64,000 bases of DNA. Source: Haematobia irritans (taxonomy: Eukaryota > Arthropoda > Insecta > Diptera > Muscidae). The notes beneath the pieces were generated by a model. That model did not search any database, was not told the DNA's origin, and was given only the letters and a program-made list of their open reading frames with translations. Within the stretch, counting starts at the first letter, position 1. Each line of letters starts with the position of its first letter. Location of the stretch: positions 226,056,783 through 226,120,782 of the forward strand of contig NC_134399.1 in NCBI RefSeq assembly GCF_050003625.1, written 5' to 3'. Positions 1-14,488 of this stretch are shown in pieces. The translations under genes were made by a program, and so were the position numbers.

Positions 1-1410
1 CAATGCCACCTTAAACGACAGGAGCAGAACATAACCACAACAGCAATGATCCCACAAACATTTTCGTATTGGTTTTGGGTGTCGATGGATGGATGGATGA
101 ACGCATAATCGGTTGTATGTGGTATGCGGCCTATATATGAGGGGGTGGTGGTAATGGTTATGTTATGTTCTCAACATAAACTGAACAACCATGAAACAAC
201 ACAGGGGGAAAAACATTGAACCTCTAAACAATTCACATTTACATTAACACATTTACTCAAGTGGATAGATGGATGGATGGCTGAATGAATGAATGGATGT
301 TCAATCAACTCAAGGTTTCCAATTTAAATGAATTTCTTATTCAAAGCCTCTTTACATTACCGCCTGCCATCGACAGAAATGTTGCATGGATGGAAGCATG
401 CATCGAAACCTCAAAGCCAGTCTCACAGGCATATAAGGCCATTAACTAATGCTTCTGGGAATACAGTGAAGAGAAAGAGATAGAGGTAGAGAATATCCAA
501 AAATATACAAAAATGAGTAAAGCCTCACCTATATAATTGAAATAGTATGGTGCAATTATTGAAACATAGTGGAGTGGAAACATAGGCATACACTGAAAAT
601 AATGGTAATCGAGATGCAAAGATTTGTATCCTCATTTAAATGATGAAATAACTTAAAAGCTAGTTTTTTTTTTTCAAGAGATAAGAAATTTAATGTATTT
701 ATAAGATATGTTAAGTGTGCTGAGAGTAATGTTAGAAGTACTCTCATAAATAATGTTAAGATTATCATTTAATGTTATGTTATGTTAAGTAAATACATCA
801 TAGGCACAAGAAACTATGAACTATTTAGTGAAGCACATATCAAAACACAATGATAACCTTATATCCAAACCAAGCGATGTATGCTCAAATGAATGGTATG
901 ACATGGCTAATCTCATTTCAGAGTTTATAAATGTGTATACACCTGATATTGTATTTTTTGGTATTTTATGTTTAATCATCTTAAATACCAAATCTCCTTA
1001 ACATTTTGCCAATAAAAGTTACCCAACAAAAAAAAAATATTTGCTAAATCAAAATCTTATTTGCCTAATACTAAAACCCTCCAAAAATTTATTTTTCTTA
1101 AATTAGATACAGTAAATATTTACAATTCAATATCATAACAACATTGTTGATTGCCATTGAACATAACCATAGATACCGCAGCTGTGCGACAAATAAGACA
1201 TCATAGCAGGCGAATGGGTCCCATAACCAACGATATTGTAGTATTGCTCTCGTATCTGTCAACATTCGAAACGGGCAATGCTATAAATTAAAGTATATTC
1301 CTGTCTGTTTCTCTGTATGTTAGAGTGTGAGTGCTTTAGATGAATTGACAAGCGGAGAACTCATAGTGAACAGTTTATTTTCATTTATACGCACTCCCAC
1401 TCACTTGTCA

Positions 1411-1432
1411 TACACACACACACACACACACC
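1411..1432. repeat. (AC)n microsatellite
   Basis: Uninterrupted run of about ten AC units. Similar shorter CA/GT tracts occur at about 2994-3010, 5247-5261, 8949-8962, 9281-9297 and 10138-10149, giving this 5' region a high microsatellite density. Confidence 0.85.
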
Positions 1433-1884
1433 TTATAACTCTCTCAGTAAAGGCCCCAAAAACACTCGTATACATAACAGAGTAACAGAGATAAATTTGT
1501 ACGAACGGTTATTACTCACACGGAAAGAAAAAAGTCACACAACCAACATCAACAACATGTAAGCAGCCTTCACCCACTCAAGTGACTGTGAGATTCGTTT
1601 ACATGTGAAGAGGTTTTTGTATAGGGACTAAAAGAAGAAGAACATCACCGATTACTATGATGGCAATGGAGGCGACTTTTCCAAGAAGATTTAGCGCGCC
1701 AAGTGTGGATTTTCTCAAAATTCTATTTAAGCTGTGCAAACAAAGTGTAAACAATTGTAAATGTAACAGACATACAATATCACCCACACACATACAACAC
1801 ACCATATACACCAGCTTTCTCATACATCATCATCATCTCAAGTTTGAAGAAAATCGGGCATACACAACTACCTTTTGAGAGTCC

Positions 1885-1933
1885 CGGAGTCAGTTGCCGA
1901 CAACCGAAAAGTGCAAAACTGTGTGGCAGCAAA
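1885..1933 (+). promoter_or_regulatory. possible initiator and short 5' non-coding exon
   Basis: A fly-type initiator, TCAGTT, sits at 1890-1895 and is followed by purine-rich leader-like sequence and a GTAAAG donor-like site at 1934. This resembles a Drosophila transcription start with a short leader exon and could serve kirre, whose coding exon is preceded by an acceptor. I see no TATA box at the right distance and no DPE at +28, so the call is weak. Confidence 0.18.
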
Positions 1934-4900
1934 GTAAAGTCGTAGTGATATGGTATTTGCTATAATAAATTATGGGCGTTATTTCACTCGAGAAAAAAAA
2001 GCAGAAGTGAAAAAACACAAATAGACCAAATGCAGACAGATTTATAGGCATATTAAGGTGGGCCGAAAATGATAATGGGTACGATTTAATTCTACTAAAA
2101 AAAATTATTATAAAAATATTTGAACTGTATAGGGACTAAGGTTCATATAACATTACTCATGTCCTACATCAGTGCTTCCAAAACTATAATCCGTTGATCA
2201 TGAGGATACCTGTATGATTTACACTAAGGCGATGAAAGCAAACAAAATATTGCAAAGTGTCAATTCACGCAGAGAAGGAATATTATCAATCCAAACATGT
2301 TTCAAAATGCTACTTTTTTGCGGAAAAGATGTTTGTCGCAACCATTTTATTTTATCGGAAATTTGTATCTGATTTCGGCAAGCTTGCATTGTTTGCGAAA
2401 AAGTTACATTATGCTCTTGAAACAGGTTTGGAGTGACCATATTAATTCTATGTGTGTTACAAAAAAAAAAAAAACATTTGCAAATACAAATCAACCCGCC
2501 TTAATAATTAAACAAAGTTGCTTAAATAAACCAACGAATAAAACGCATGTATATCAAACTATGTGTAAATGTTATTTTTGTGTGAAAATTCGTTTGTTTA
2601 TGGCCAACTTTTTTTCATAATTTTTTTGTCTTTGTCTCAAACGGATGTTATCAGACACTGTGAAAAATAATCCAACAAAAATTTTTGAATAAGTATTTAT
2701 GGTCGTGTGTTTCAATTTTGTTGATCGTTTTTCTCTTGTGTGTAATGTTGATGACCCATAAAGTGGACATCGAAGGATCATTGATTTTACTGGACACTAT
2801 AACGACCGATTTTCATGAAATACGCTACAGAGTATTTCTTGAATTATAAAGTCGGCTGTGACCTCTATTTTGTATTACATTTTAGTAATGTGCCAAAATG
2901 TTAACGTAGAACACATAATTTTTTTAAATTCGTTTTTTGTTATATATTTTCTGGAGTCAACTTTTAGTTGTATAACGTTGTTTTCTTATTTCAAACACAC
3001 ACACACACACATTAAGGGTGCTACGCACAACCATCTGAACAGTTGGCAGTTGATGTTGTTACTCCTAGATTGTTTACGAGCTTAAGGTGTTGAAAGTAAA
3101 TTGAATACTCATGAAATACATTTTGTAAGGACCTTTTTGCTTTGAGTTGTCTGCGTACATACGGACATACGTAGTGTAAAACTTGCATCCACTAAAACAA
3201 ACATTTGTTGGTATTGGTAAATGTGTAGGTTTGAATTGCTTGAATATCTCTTGTTCTTATTTCCACCAGAGTATTATGTGGTCTCAGAACTTTCTCCCAT
3301 TGCATTTTCTATTACTCCACCACGTTGCTAGATTTGCTGGATGGCCATGCTTGTTGTTTCTAACATACTAGTAAAAAAAAAAACAAATTAAATAAACTAA
3401 CAATATAACTTAAATGCATTAAATGCATTTTCATTTTACAGTTTGTTTACAAACGCATAAGTCATACGTATTTATAGCAACGAGCATCTGTATAGGTATA
3501 CCCTGTGCTCATAGTGAGAGAGTGAGAGAGTTAATGTAGTAAACATGGAGGATGGTCATGGTTTTTCAAATATTACTTCATTTTCTATTGACATTTAACT
3601 GAGTTTGGTAGATGAAGGGAAAAAATACTGGAGACGCAAGGGTCAATTGTATTAAACTATATATTAATAACAGTTATAATTATATCTAATATTTTATTTA
3701 TGGGAATTTGTTATAACTTTAAATATACATATCTACATAGAAAACAATATATATTCAGAGTGCTATCAAGATATTATTTCGAATTGCTTAAATTTTAATT
3801 ATAATTGCTGCAATTATGGAAATAAGCTTATTCAATAACTAACGTAATTTAGAAACAAATTAATACCAACTATCTTTTTCAATACATTTATGTTAACTTG
3901 TTTCTAAGGTTAAATTGCATTTATCAGAAATCATCCATGTTAAGTTGTCATTGCTATGCTAGTGATCATTTACAATAACATTATCAAGGGCTCTCTTTAC
4001 TGTTATGTCAACTCAATTAGGCTAATCTCTCGTAAACTCAATTTATAACAATCTGCCTCTTTCTCTCAATAATATTCTTCTCAAATCGTTCTCAAATAAA
4101 CACCCGAGTTTTAACCACTCACTATGCACGATGCACTGATAGATCGATCTATTTAATTATGAGATAAGACATATACTTTAATTTGTCGAAAAGCTCAATG
4201 ATAGGAACTACACAGAAAAAATTTCCGTAGTTAAACTAACGCTAAACTTAACTTATTTTTATTGTAGAAAAATTATTTGTTAGCAGTTAAATTTTATTAC
4301 TTTTTGCGAAATTTTTCACAGTCCAATGAAATTTTCGTTTTTTTAAGTACGTCTCAAATATTTTATGAACTAAACCTGAGTATAAAGTTCGATAACCGTA
4401 CACATAAGTTCAATATGAACTAAGAATGAACTACTGCATGGTTAAAATGGTCATTATTTGGCGCCAATGATTTTCTTCTTAACTTTTAGTTAATATTTTC
4501 TTCTATTATAGGGTGTAATTTCGTGAACTGTAGTTAAAAAGTACAACAGGGCATTAAATATTCCTGGTTTTAACAACGCTTTGGGGAAATCTCCAAATGT
4601 GTACCAAAACTTAGTTCAATTTTCGTACGAGTTAGTTTATTCTTCCTATAAAACAGTTTACTTTTTTTCCCTTGTCTTTTCAGAAGTATAAAAATAAACA
4701 CAAATAATATAAAAAAATACTCGCTAAGACTCAGGAAGATGTTGGTGAACTATTTTTCTATGTAAATAAAAGTTCGAAGAAAATAAGAGAACATTAGTAT
4801 AGTCAAAAGTTGCAGGTCTACCTCTAAGAGCCATACAATTGCTCATACTCCCCAATCTGAGTTGTTCCATAGGCTGTGTTATTGTGTCGGCAATTTACTA

Positions 4901-5842
4901 TAAGGAGGCAGGACCATTTGAGCTGAATGAACGCTTATGGTAACAATCTTTTCGAGTGCTTACAAAAACAAATATACTTTTACTTAATAGAACAGAATTT
5001 TTCTTAAGTTTTCTTTAATTTAAAAATTCGAAAATACTTTATGATAATGAAAATGTCACAAATCTTAACACCCTTTATATAGTTCTCATTTTGTCATTTA
5101 GCCATTACAAATTTATTAATTGATCACTTCTTAAATCTTTAAGCGGTTTGTTATACGTTTTAATTTTTTTACTCTCACTCTCTCGCAGCAATACATAGAC
5201 CCCAAGCAATGGTTTAAGTAAATCTAATTTAAATTATATTGTATGAGTGTGTGTGTGTGTGCGGCTGAGTGTATGTGTGAGCGCTATGGTTTGTTATGAA
5301 TTATTCATAATCGGATTATTCATAGTCCCAACATTGTACAATAATCCTTTAATTTACATCAAGTAATTACAAACATTAGGATGATCTTTTTATTTTCCAC
5401 CACAAAAGTCTTTTGGTGAGTGATGTTTTGGAATACTTTATGGTTGCATTAATATTTTTGCAAGAAATTTAGCATATCAAAGAAGAGCAAGTTTTTCTGT
5501 TTTGCATAGAAAATATGACCGAATTAATAAAATCAAGAAGTTTTGTAGTCCTTATTGTAATATATTCAAAATTCGAAATAAATACAAGTGGCTTTGCAAA
5601 TATGCTAATACCTACTGACCTATAAGTGGAATAACCAACGATGAAATGTTAGTGCAAAACCACATATGTGAATTACCAATTGTGTGAGTGTTAGTGTCTA
5701 TGTTCCCCATCCCTGCAAACATTTGCTATCGAAATTGTATCGAAGTAGTTTCGCCCTGGAAGATAAAACTTTCAACTTTCGGGGAATCGAACCAGTGGCT
5801 AAAAGAAGTCAAAAAAGCGATAGCCATTTAAAAAAAAATTAT

Positions 5843-5919
5843 GATCGGATGCACCGAGCCTTGAACTCGGAACCTTTCATTTTCAAGTCAGAAGTCTCCC
5901 TCTGTGCCACCCACGCTCG
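5843..5919 (-). ncRNA. tRNA-like remnant or SINE head
   Basis: On the minus strand the stretch has a perfect T-arm: a 5-bp stem CCGAG/CTCGG around the 7-nt loop TTCAAGG (5856-5872). A box-A-like TGGCACAGAGGG lies about 30 nt upstream in the transcript sense (5898-5909), which is the normal A-to-B box spacing. I could not assign a convincing anticodon arm, so a tRNA-derived SINE head or decayed tRNA is more likely than a functional tRNA. Confidence 0.35.
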
Positions 5920-6203
5920 TTGGTTGATAGTGGCCTTTTACACACATGTATTTTCAGAGAGGTGCTATTGAAAAATTAATTATGTCGATGTATGGAATTT
6001 ATATTTAGATTTTGGATCGTTGTATGAGTCGAATTTGTTTCGAAACGGTAACACCCCACGCGATAGTTGTTTTAATTGTTGCTTTGCTTCAGATTTTACT
6101 ACCAGAAAACTTCCTGGCGATCCGAAATAGTGACATCTTAGCGAAAGACGATAAAACAAACACCGAAATGTTGGCATGGATAGACATCAAAACATTAACT
6201 TTA

Positions 6204-7254
6204 AACAAGTAAGGAAAGTCTAAAGTCGGTCGGGCCGACTATATTATACCCTGCACCACTTTGTAGATCTAAATTTTCGATACCATATCACATCTGTCAA
6301 ATGTGTTGGGTGCTATATATAAAGGTTTGTCCCAAATACATACATTTAAATATCACTCGATTTGGACAGAATTTGATAAACTTTTACAAAATCTATAGAC
6401 TCAAAATTTGAGTCGGCTAATGCACTAGGGTGGAACACAATGTTACTAAAAAATATGGGAAACATAAGTTTATTTATGGTTTATCGCTCGATATATATAT
6501 GTATTAGAAGTTTAGGAAAATTAGAGTAATTTTTGCAACTTTTCGACTAAACAGTGGCGATTTAACAAGAAAAATGTTGGTATTTTGACCATTTTTGTCG
6601 AAATCAGAAAAACATATATATGGGAGCTATATCTAAATCTGAACCGATTTCAATCAAATTTGGCACACATGACTATATTACTAATTGTACTCCTAGTGCA
6701 AAATTTCAACCAATTTGGGCCAAAACTCTGGCTTCTGGGGCCATATAAGTCCATATCGGGCGAAAAATATATATGGAAGCTATATCTAAATCAAAACCGA
6801 TTTCAATCAAATTTGGCACACATGACTATACGACTAAGTGTTTGTACAAAATTTCAAGCAAATCGGTATAAAACTCTGGCAGCTGGGTCCATATTAGTGC
6901 ATATCGGGCGAAAGATATATATGGGAGCTATATCTAAATCTGAACCGATTTCTTCCAAAATCAATAGGGTTCTATTCTGACCCAAATTAGGAACATGTGC
7001 CAAATTTGAAGGCGATTGGACTTAAATTGCGACCTAGACTTTTATCACAAAAATGTGTTCACAGACAGACGGACGGATGGACGAACGGACGGACGGACAG
7101 ACGGACGGACAGACGGACATGGTTATATCGACTCAGGGACCGACCCTGAGCATTATTGCCAAAGACACCATGTGTCTATCTCGTCTCCTTCTGGGTGTTA
7201 CAAACATATGCACTAACTTATAATACCCTGTTCCACAGTGTGGCGCAGGGTATA
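6204..7254 (+). repeat. family A GTCY-bearing interspersed repeat, copy 1
   Basis: Starts with a palindromic stretch around GTCGGTCGGGCCGACT followed by ATACCCTGCACCAC, and ends with a hairpin-forming ATACCCTG...CAGGGTAT (7223-7252). Inside are about three units of a roughly 150-bp repeat that carries AAATCTGAACCGATTT (starts near 6634, 6788 and 6936), then a GGAC/AGAC tetranucleotide tract at 7061-7118. The same family appears inverted at 38189-39680 and, partial, at 63655-64000. The GTCY tract recalls the dipteran mini-me/Helitron-like elements; that assignment is from memory of the family. Small open frames in it are by-products of the period. Confidence 0.7.
7061..7118. repeat. (GGAC/AGAC)n tetranucleotide tract
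   Basis: About 14 imperfect 4-bp units inside family A copy 1. A shorter GTCC tract lies at the corresponding place of family B (56214-56234), which suggests the tetranucleotide belongs to the mobile element and is not an independent microsatellite. Confidence 0.85.
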
Positions 7255-7331
7255 ATGAGAGCAAGAAATGAGAGTGAATGCTAGAATGTTATGATCAATA
7301 TTGAGAAGATAATCATCCTTAGTATCTGCCT

Positions 7332-7549
7332 ACACAGAAAAAAATTTCGCGCAAATTTTTCCAATTAAAATCTTAATTGGGTTTTAAAAAATATTCAATT
7401 AAAAATTTAATTGATTCAACAAATTTTTTAATTGAAATAAAAATCAATCACACAAATTAATAGTATCAATTAATTTTTTAATTGACTGTCAATTAATTTT
7501 TTAATTGACTGTCAATTAATTTTTTAATTGATACTATCATTTCTGTGTG
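7332..7549. mobile_element. TTAATTG-rich MITE, ACACAGAAAAAAATTTC termini
   Basis: Begins ACACAGAAAAAAATTTCGCG and ends in TTTCTGTGTGT, an imperfect terminal inverted repeat; the interior is almost entirely palindromic TTAATTG/CAATTAA blocks. Related copies lie at 11530-11776, 36928-37217, 37344-37594, 51677-51854 and 52841-53095, several flanked by TA. TA flanks and short TIRs suggest a Tc1/mariner-mobilised MITE (inference). Confidence 0.65.
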
Positions 7550-10500
7550 TTCCATTTTCAGTGTATCTGAGCATGGCCTATTAAGAACCGATAGGCTATC
7601 ATGTTGACACTCCTTAGAGCAATTTTTTGATGTAGCCATCGAAGGAGAAGAATCTCCGTACATAACATAAAAATGCTCTTTGGTTTCGATATACGATTTG
7701 CCTTCAAAAAACCTTTAATAGAATCACTGACCAATTGTAAATTTTCCATTTTTTGTGAATCTGCATTTGGCTTCCATTGGGAGACATCTGCTATTTATTC
7801 ATTTTATTGATAGTTTTATTTAACATCATGGACCAAAGTGTTCGTGTCTATTCTCTCACATTCTCTTACTCTCTCATTCTAACTAAGAGGAACAATGGAG
7901 ATGATAAAATGTTCACACAAGGAGATACGTCTCTTAATATAATTTATTTTGTATGTATCTGTTTGTGTGTGTACAATGAATTAGTGAAAGAACTCTAGAA
8001 ATTTAAAATGTTCTCCCCAAAAAGGGTCTTTAATTGAAATGTATGAAAATTTTTACATCAAAAATTTATGGTATATGTTTTGTGTGAGTATGTGGATACA
8101 ATGAGAGATCTCTAAAAAGTTTAAATATATTTCAAACTTATTCCCAATTGAAATAATTCGCATTTATGTAGGAACCACAGCACCTTCTTAGATATTCTTT
8201 AATACAATCATCATACATATGACCAAATTGAGTGTATTGAAAGAATATTTATATTTCCCTAAAATAAATTAAAAATACAAACTTTTTTAATTCCTTCATC
8301 AAATCTTTATTTTATATTTCCACAAAACTTTATGAAAATATAGTATCTACTATACTCATAATATACTATCATATATACTCATATATAGATCAGAAAGTTA
8401 TTTCCTTAAGCTCCTATTCACACACACACATACATACATACCCATACTTTCAAAAAAAAAAACGACAACAAAATAATTCCATAGATTGATTTACTTTTGC
8501 ATTTGCAAATATTTGCATACATTTTTAATACTTTTAATTGATTTGTTGTTTTTTTTTTCTTTCTCTTATTGTTTCATTCTGTATGTTTGCAATTCTATAT
8601 TTAACTTAAACAAAGAAAAAAATAAGATTATCAATAAGTAAGTACAGGCTTATGTGGGTAGAGAGTATGAGTAATATCAATACAAATTACTCATACCAAA
8701 TATGTTGGAAATAATATCATTCATACCGCCTGTGGCACTTCGCCCACCATATGGAAGTATGTGTGTGTATCAAGTCCTGTTGCAGTTAAATAAAATCTTA
8801 TGTTAAATTTCATAACTTTCTTATTTTTATATTTTACCATAAAAACTAATGAATTTATGAAGCCCTGAAATAAATTATTGGGTGTTTGTTTTTTTATTTT
8901 AATTCGGATGTGGAACTATCAAATATTGGGAATATTTTTGAAAAAAAAAACACACACACACAAAATCTTGTTTTAGAAAATAAAACGAAATCTAAAATTT
9001 CGTTTGCAAATAAACACCAATCTCCAAAACAAAAATCAGAAACGTGCCTTTATACATGCGCCCCATACAATATTGAATAGCACAGTAAACACATGGCCAC
9101 CTAGAAATTCATTCTTGGCCTTATGCCATACCATGGCCAGTTGTTTGGCTTTTGAAGCATACGAGCTCAAGCAACAACAACAGATTTACCAAAAAAAAAA
9201 CAAAACAACGTTGAAAGGAAACCAATAAATGTACATGTGTGTGGTCAATTCAACTACATGGAATACCCAAGAAACCCACACATACACACACACACACGTG
9301 CACACATCTAGTCCTCTCTGTATATACAGTAGTAAACAATTGCTCGTTTGCTAGAGAGCGTTGTTGTTGCTGTTGTTTGCTCTTAAATTATATGACTATG
9401 ACAGACAAAACGGACTCGGGGCTTACCATGGAAAAATTGCTATAACAACAACAATAAACTTATTTGAGAAGCACCCGCGTATACAATGTTGTTTTTTCGG
9501 TTGTCTGTCCATACGTGTTTGTGTGTAAGTAAGTAAGTGTGGCAAGGATGCATTGACAATCCTAGTTTTGTTTTAGGGCGCCGCTATTATTGTCATTCTT
9601 TCTTTGTTGTTGCTTGCGTATTTTTGGCCGCGTTATTTTCTACAAAAAAAAGAACAGAGCTTTTAAAAACCGCGGCTACAATATTGACACTATGTCTGTT
9701 GCTTGGTTAGTTTGGTTGCTGAATTCAGTTTTTGGACCAGACACAACAAGCAAGTGTGGTGAGAACTTTGGTGCTTATTGGACCATTCAAGTACGGCTAC
9801 TGCGTTTGTCTGACTTATGTTTAATGTGGGCATTTTACAGTGTCCTACAGAGGGATAGAATTTTGTTGGACATGTGTTTTTGTGTGTGAGGATATGTGTG
9901 TCTCCTTTAACGTTTTCAGTTTGATTGTAGGAAAGACCACTACCGCCATAGTCATACGAACATACTCTCTTAGACATACGTTGTACTACACCTCGTCCTT
10001 AAATGTCGTACAGAGTCAAGTGTAAACGACAACAACTACGAGGATTTGCATGGACATACATAAGTGTGTGTGTGATGTGTACTTGTACATTTTCATGTGG
10101 GTAGTTAGTGGTTGACCCCTTCATAGTAATTTTATGACACACACACACATCTACTCACACCCTAGTACCCTTGCCCTACAAAATAAAACAAACAAAAAAT
10201 TACGTACTTTAATACATGCCATGCCGTGGCGGCAGCGGCTGCCTCCATTCCCAAAACGAACTCACTTGTATTGTATTTAAAAGTTTTGTTGGTTTTGTTT
10301 GTTTTTCTCGGCAATTTTTCTTCCTGCTTTAATTTTTTTTTTGTGTTTTTTTGATATTCTCAGCACACATCCTTTATCCTTGGTCATATGGGCGCGCTTC
10401 TATTGAATAGTATGAGGGCGCATGTTTGTGTGTGTGTGCAAAAAGGCAATTCGTTTTGGCGATTCATTAGAATTACTCGTCGTATGCGTATATTATGAGG

Positions 10501-11529
10501 CTTTTAACGTTTTCTCTGTGTGTGTTTTTTTTCGGTTTCCGTTTCCTTTTATTGTTGCTGGTGGACGGCCGGTTGAGTACACTTGTGTGAATTGTATGAG
10601 TTGTTGGCAAATATTTTATTTACTTTTCTTAACATACTTAAATTTACTAATGTTTAATTGAATAAAGTAAAAAGGTTGTCATGTTTGGAGGGGTGGTATG
10701 TTCAGGTCAAAGGAAATGTTTTTTAGCAAATTATGGTAGATTTTTAAGAATTGAACCTAAACTTATAAAACCTCCTCAAAAACTTAAAAAATATGTTTTA
10801 GGATTCAAGGAATTTGACCTATATCCAAGGATTTTTGTATTCCGAGTCAAATAAGAAATAAAGCTCTTCTAAGAATACAATCCAATTTCCCATCTAGGAT
10901 ATAAATCACATTTATCGAATTTTCCTAATTAATTTTTGTAGATCAAAAATGTTCTTACTTCAAAGATTTATATCTTAAACGGAAAGAATGAAAATTTCCA
11001 AAATGAGCATCCTAATTAAAAAAAAATAAAACTGAGATTATTAATAAAAATTTCTTTACTGAAAAGAATTTTGTCTAAATTTAGCGTCCTGATTTTTTTT
11101 TTCTTTTTTATTATTTCCACTTGGGGACATAGGACATTTCCAATAAAATTCCATTTTCTTCCATTATGACAAATAAATTTAATTTCTTCCCACGACTTAT
11201 TCAATATTTTTAGTTCAATGGATACAGATCTTCGCCACGTGCTTCTGGACGGCACTGCTTATATGGGGGTTCTGGGGGTCCTGCTTATATGGGTTTGTTT
11301 ATTGTGTGTCCCATTCACATCCATTTCCGTCTGGTTATCTGTCTTTTTATGAGTTTTCCATTTGTTCTATTCCATAATTTTGAATTTTAAATTTTATTTG
11401 GTCAAAAGATGCCGCAAATGATACGTAGGCATCTATTGATGAAGGATTGTAATTTCTGTGTTATTGTGCTTGAAGAGCGCCAGGTATTACGCCCATAGAA
11501 CGACAGATGTTTTGATCTCCATGTTTTAT

Positions 11530-11776
11530 TTACATAGAAAATATTTCTAATTAATATTCAATTAAAAATTTTATTGATTCAACAAATTTTTTAATTAAAA
11601 CAAAATTCGTTCATAAAAATTAATAGTATCAATTAATTGTTCAATTGGATCAATTAATTTTTAATGACTTTGGTGATGCATACTATAATTTCTGTGATTG
11701 AAGGCGTTTCAATTAAAAAATAACTGAATCAATTAATTTCGTGATTGAATCCAAAAAATACCTTTTTTGTGTGTAA
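11530..11776. mobile_element. TTAATTG-rich MITE, diverged copy
   Basis: Same interior as the 7332 copy (CAATTAATT blocks) and ends with a T-rich run plus GTGTGTA; the left terminus is decayed. A further decayed stretch of the same composition lies at about 13010-13350. Confidence 0.5.
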
Positions 11777-14488
11777 GCGACCAAATTTAGTTAAAATTGA
11801 AAAATTTATTTAATATAATTAAATATTAAACAAACATAGAGAACTTGTTATCTTATTAAAAAATAATAATCCAATTAATAATGATTGAAGCAATTTAAAT
11901 AAAATATTTTAATAACAAAATTAATTGGATCTTAAAATCTAATTAATTTTTATAGTAAATCTAAACAAAAAAATGTTTGCGCGTGGATTTAATAAACGAT
12001 ACATAGGTACTCAACGAACCAAATCCGAGTTCAGCAATGCATAGCTAATTTTCGTTGGAAATCCTTCATCTATCCTATTCTCCAAAACCTTGTACTGTCA
12101 ACTTTTAAACAAATAATTTCTAATGAAAGGTCTCAAAATTTATAACCATTAGGTGTCATATTGCCCTCGACGAAAGTACGATGTAACGCGTGTCATGAGT
12201 TGTTAAGTAATTGTCTGTGTGCGTGTTGAGCGTTTTTATTTTTTTGCTCTTTCCTCTGTTTCTGAAACGCTATTAGGAGCAATGTAAAGTTTATATAGGG
12301 GCCATTAACACATTAGCGAGACAGTAGAATATGGCCCTACTGGCAACAGTCAACGGATGCCAAAATCGACAATTCGGCTCACCCAACTGTTGCCGTGGAA
12401 AAGCTACGCTCCCATTGTAAGTAACAAACCATCAAACAAAAATAAAACGAAATTTAAGGCTATCCTGCCGCCAGCAGCTGTAAAATAAGCCCTTTACACC
12501 AACCCCCCTTACCCACGAAAGCATACATCAATACACTTCAAAGTTTCGTTGGTTGTTCTCGCAAAATTTATCGCATAATTCATGATGGGTGAATAGAAGA
12601 AGGGGGAGGGGGTCTTGTAGGAAACATTTTCTTCAGTTATGATGGCAATGCGTATGCTTTGTGGAACATTTAGCTTATGGTCCCTCTATGTGTAAAATAC
12701 AACCCGTACTGCTCCCAATACTCCATTTGTCTTTCTGTTCTTCAACTTATTTCCTTCTCTTTGGTCATTTGTTTTATGTACTTTCTTTATTCTAATTAGG
12801 ATTTTTGCAAATATTTAGAACAGCCCCAAAGCGGCATAACTCATGCTCCAATCTTTGTTTGATCACATCCATATGTAGATTGTACATGTAGGGGTGCCGT
12901 ATACGACTCTTTTTAAGGGAAAAATATTTTGTGGGAGAAATTTAAAAATAAATGAGAAAGAGAGAGAGAGGCGCCGAGAGAAGTAGTATAACATAAAAAC
13001 ATTGTTTGTTGTATATCTTAATGTTCAATTAAAAAACAAATTGTCTCAATTAATTTTTGTTTTATTTACTTATTTTTTATTAAAAACAAAAGTCAAAATA
13101 CTTTCATTATTAATTTATTTTCAAAAAAAAAATAATTAAATTAACAAAATATTTATTGATTAAATTAAGTTTTTAATCAAAACAGATATCAATTACACAA
13201 AATAACCACATCAATTCTATTTTTAATTGAATGAATTATATTCTTAATTAATGTTGGTGACTGATAAAATACAAATTCTATGATTTCAATTTAAATTAAA
13301 AATGTATTGAAACAATTAATTTCTTGATTGAAGCCCTACAAATATATGACTTCATCGTGAGAACCAAAGTCAACAGTCGATTTGAATCCTTAAAACAAAC
13401 GACTTTTACAATCCCTAATTGCTAGCGCAAACGGGGCGAATGCAAAACAAAGCAAGGGCGACCTTTTAAATAAAACGTAAATTTTAACAAGGGTTCGTTT
13501 TGTCCGTTCTTGGTTTTTTTTTATAATTTATTCATTTGTCCTAGACATACACAAGTACACACCCTCCAACCAACTGCTAACCCACCAAGCGGATATTAAC
13601 TGGTTTGGCTTTTGGCCTTTCATACCATCGAAAAGAATTCTTGGAAATTCATATAAAAATACTCTTGATTTGTTTTTGGCAAAATGGATGGTTGATGAGA
13701 GGCCGTAAGGTACACATCTGCTGCTATTGGTGCTATGAACTTTTCAACTACTCCAACACTCTTTGCATGCAAATATCTTTGACTGACTTTTATTCTTGTT
13801 GCTTATCCCAAAAGCTCTACCTACACCAAGATCTAACACAATTTACGTAAATTCGAGTGAAAACGTACATCGAAATACACGCCCACACTCACGCACACAT
13901 AAACACACACACGTAGTGCATATTTAATTTGCTTGCTTTGCAAATGAGGGGGATGGGGTGGTAAACTTTCGTTTGCATTCTCATCAGAACAAAAGAAATA
14001 TGAATTGAAACAAACTTGACCCTAAATACCGGGGATGAGGCTGATGCAAAAGCCTAAAATCAAGACTATTGAAGAATATGCATATGAGGGAGGGTAACGC
14101 TTGCTGGGTGTGAGATGATTTGCTTTGGCGACCTTGAGATTTCTAAAATGTTTGTTTATGCACTCATGCTCTCTCACTTACCTTATTCACACTTTCCAAA
14201 CAGGTCTTAACAATATTGCATGCACACACACACCATACGCCTACTCACTCTCTAGCTTTGTGTTGCCCTTTGGTATTTAAGGCCATATAAGGGTTCTCTC
14301 TCTTTGTTATCTGCCCCTCTCTCTTTTTCTGAAGAAGGTGAAGAAAACTTGAAAACTAATGCGTCTCTTCAAGAAGACCCACAAACACTTTGAATGAATG
14401 AACCGTTAAGTTGTCATTGTTATTGTTGTAGATTTGTTTTGATTGCCCCTAATGCTTGATGCTTTAGGGGGAAATGTTAACGATTTAA

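Noticed and set aside
6585..6980. 131-codon plus-strand frame with repeated LNRFQSNLAHMTI
   Set aside because: By-product of the family A tandem units; the same words appear reversed at 38356-38583.
7331..7549. CRISPR-like array suggested by regularly spaced TTAATTG blocks
   Set aside because: The blocks are palindromic AT-rich MITE interior without spacers of constant size, and the genome is eukaryotic.
9590..9977. Overlapping open frames on both strands near 9.6-9.9 kb
   Set aside because: Short, low-complexity, no homology, and overlapping on both strands; more likely non-coding upstream DNA of kirre.
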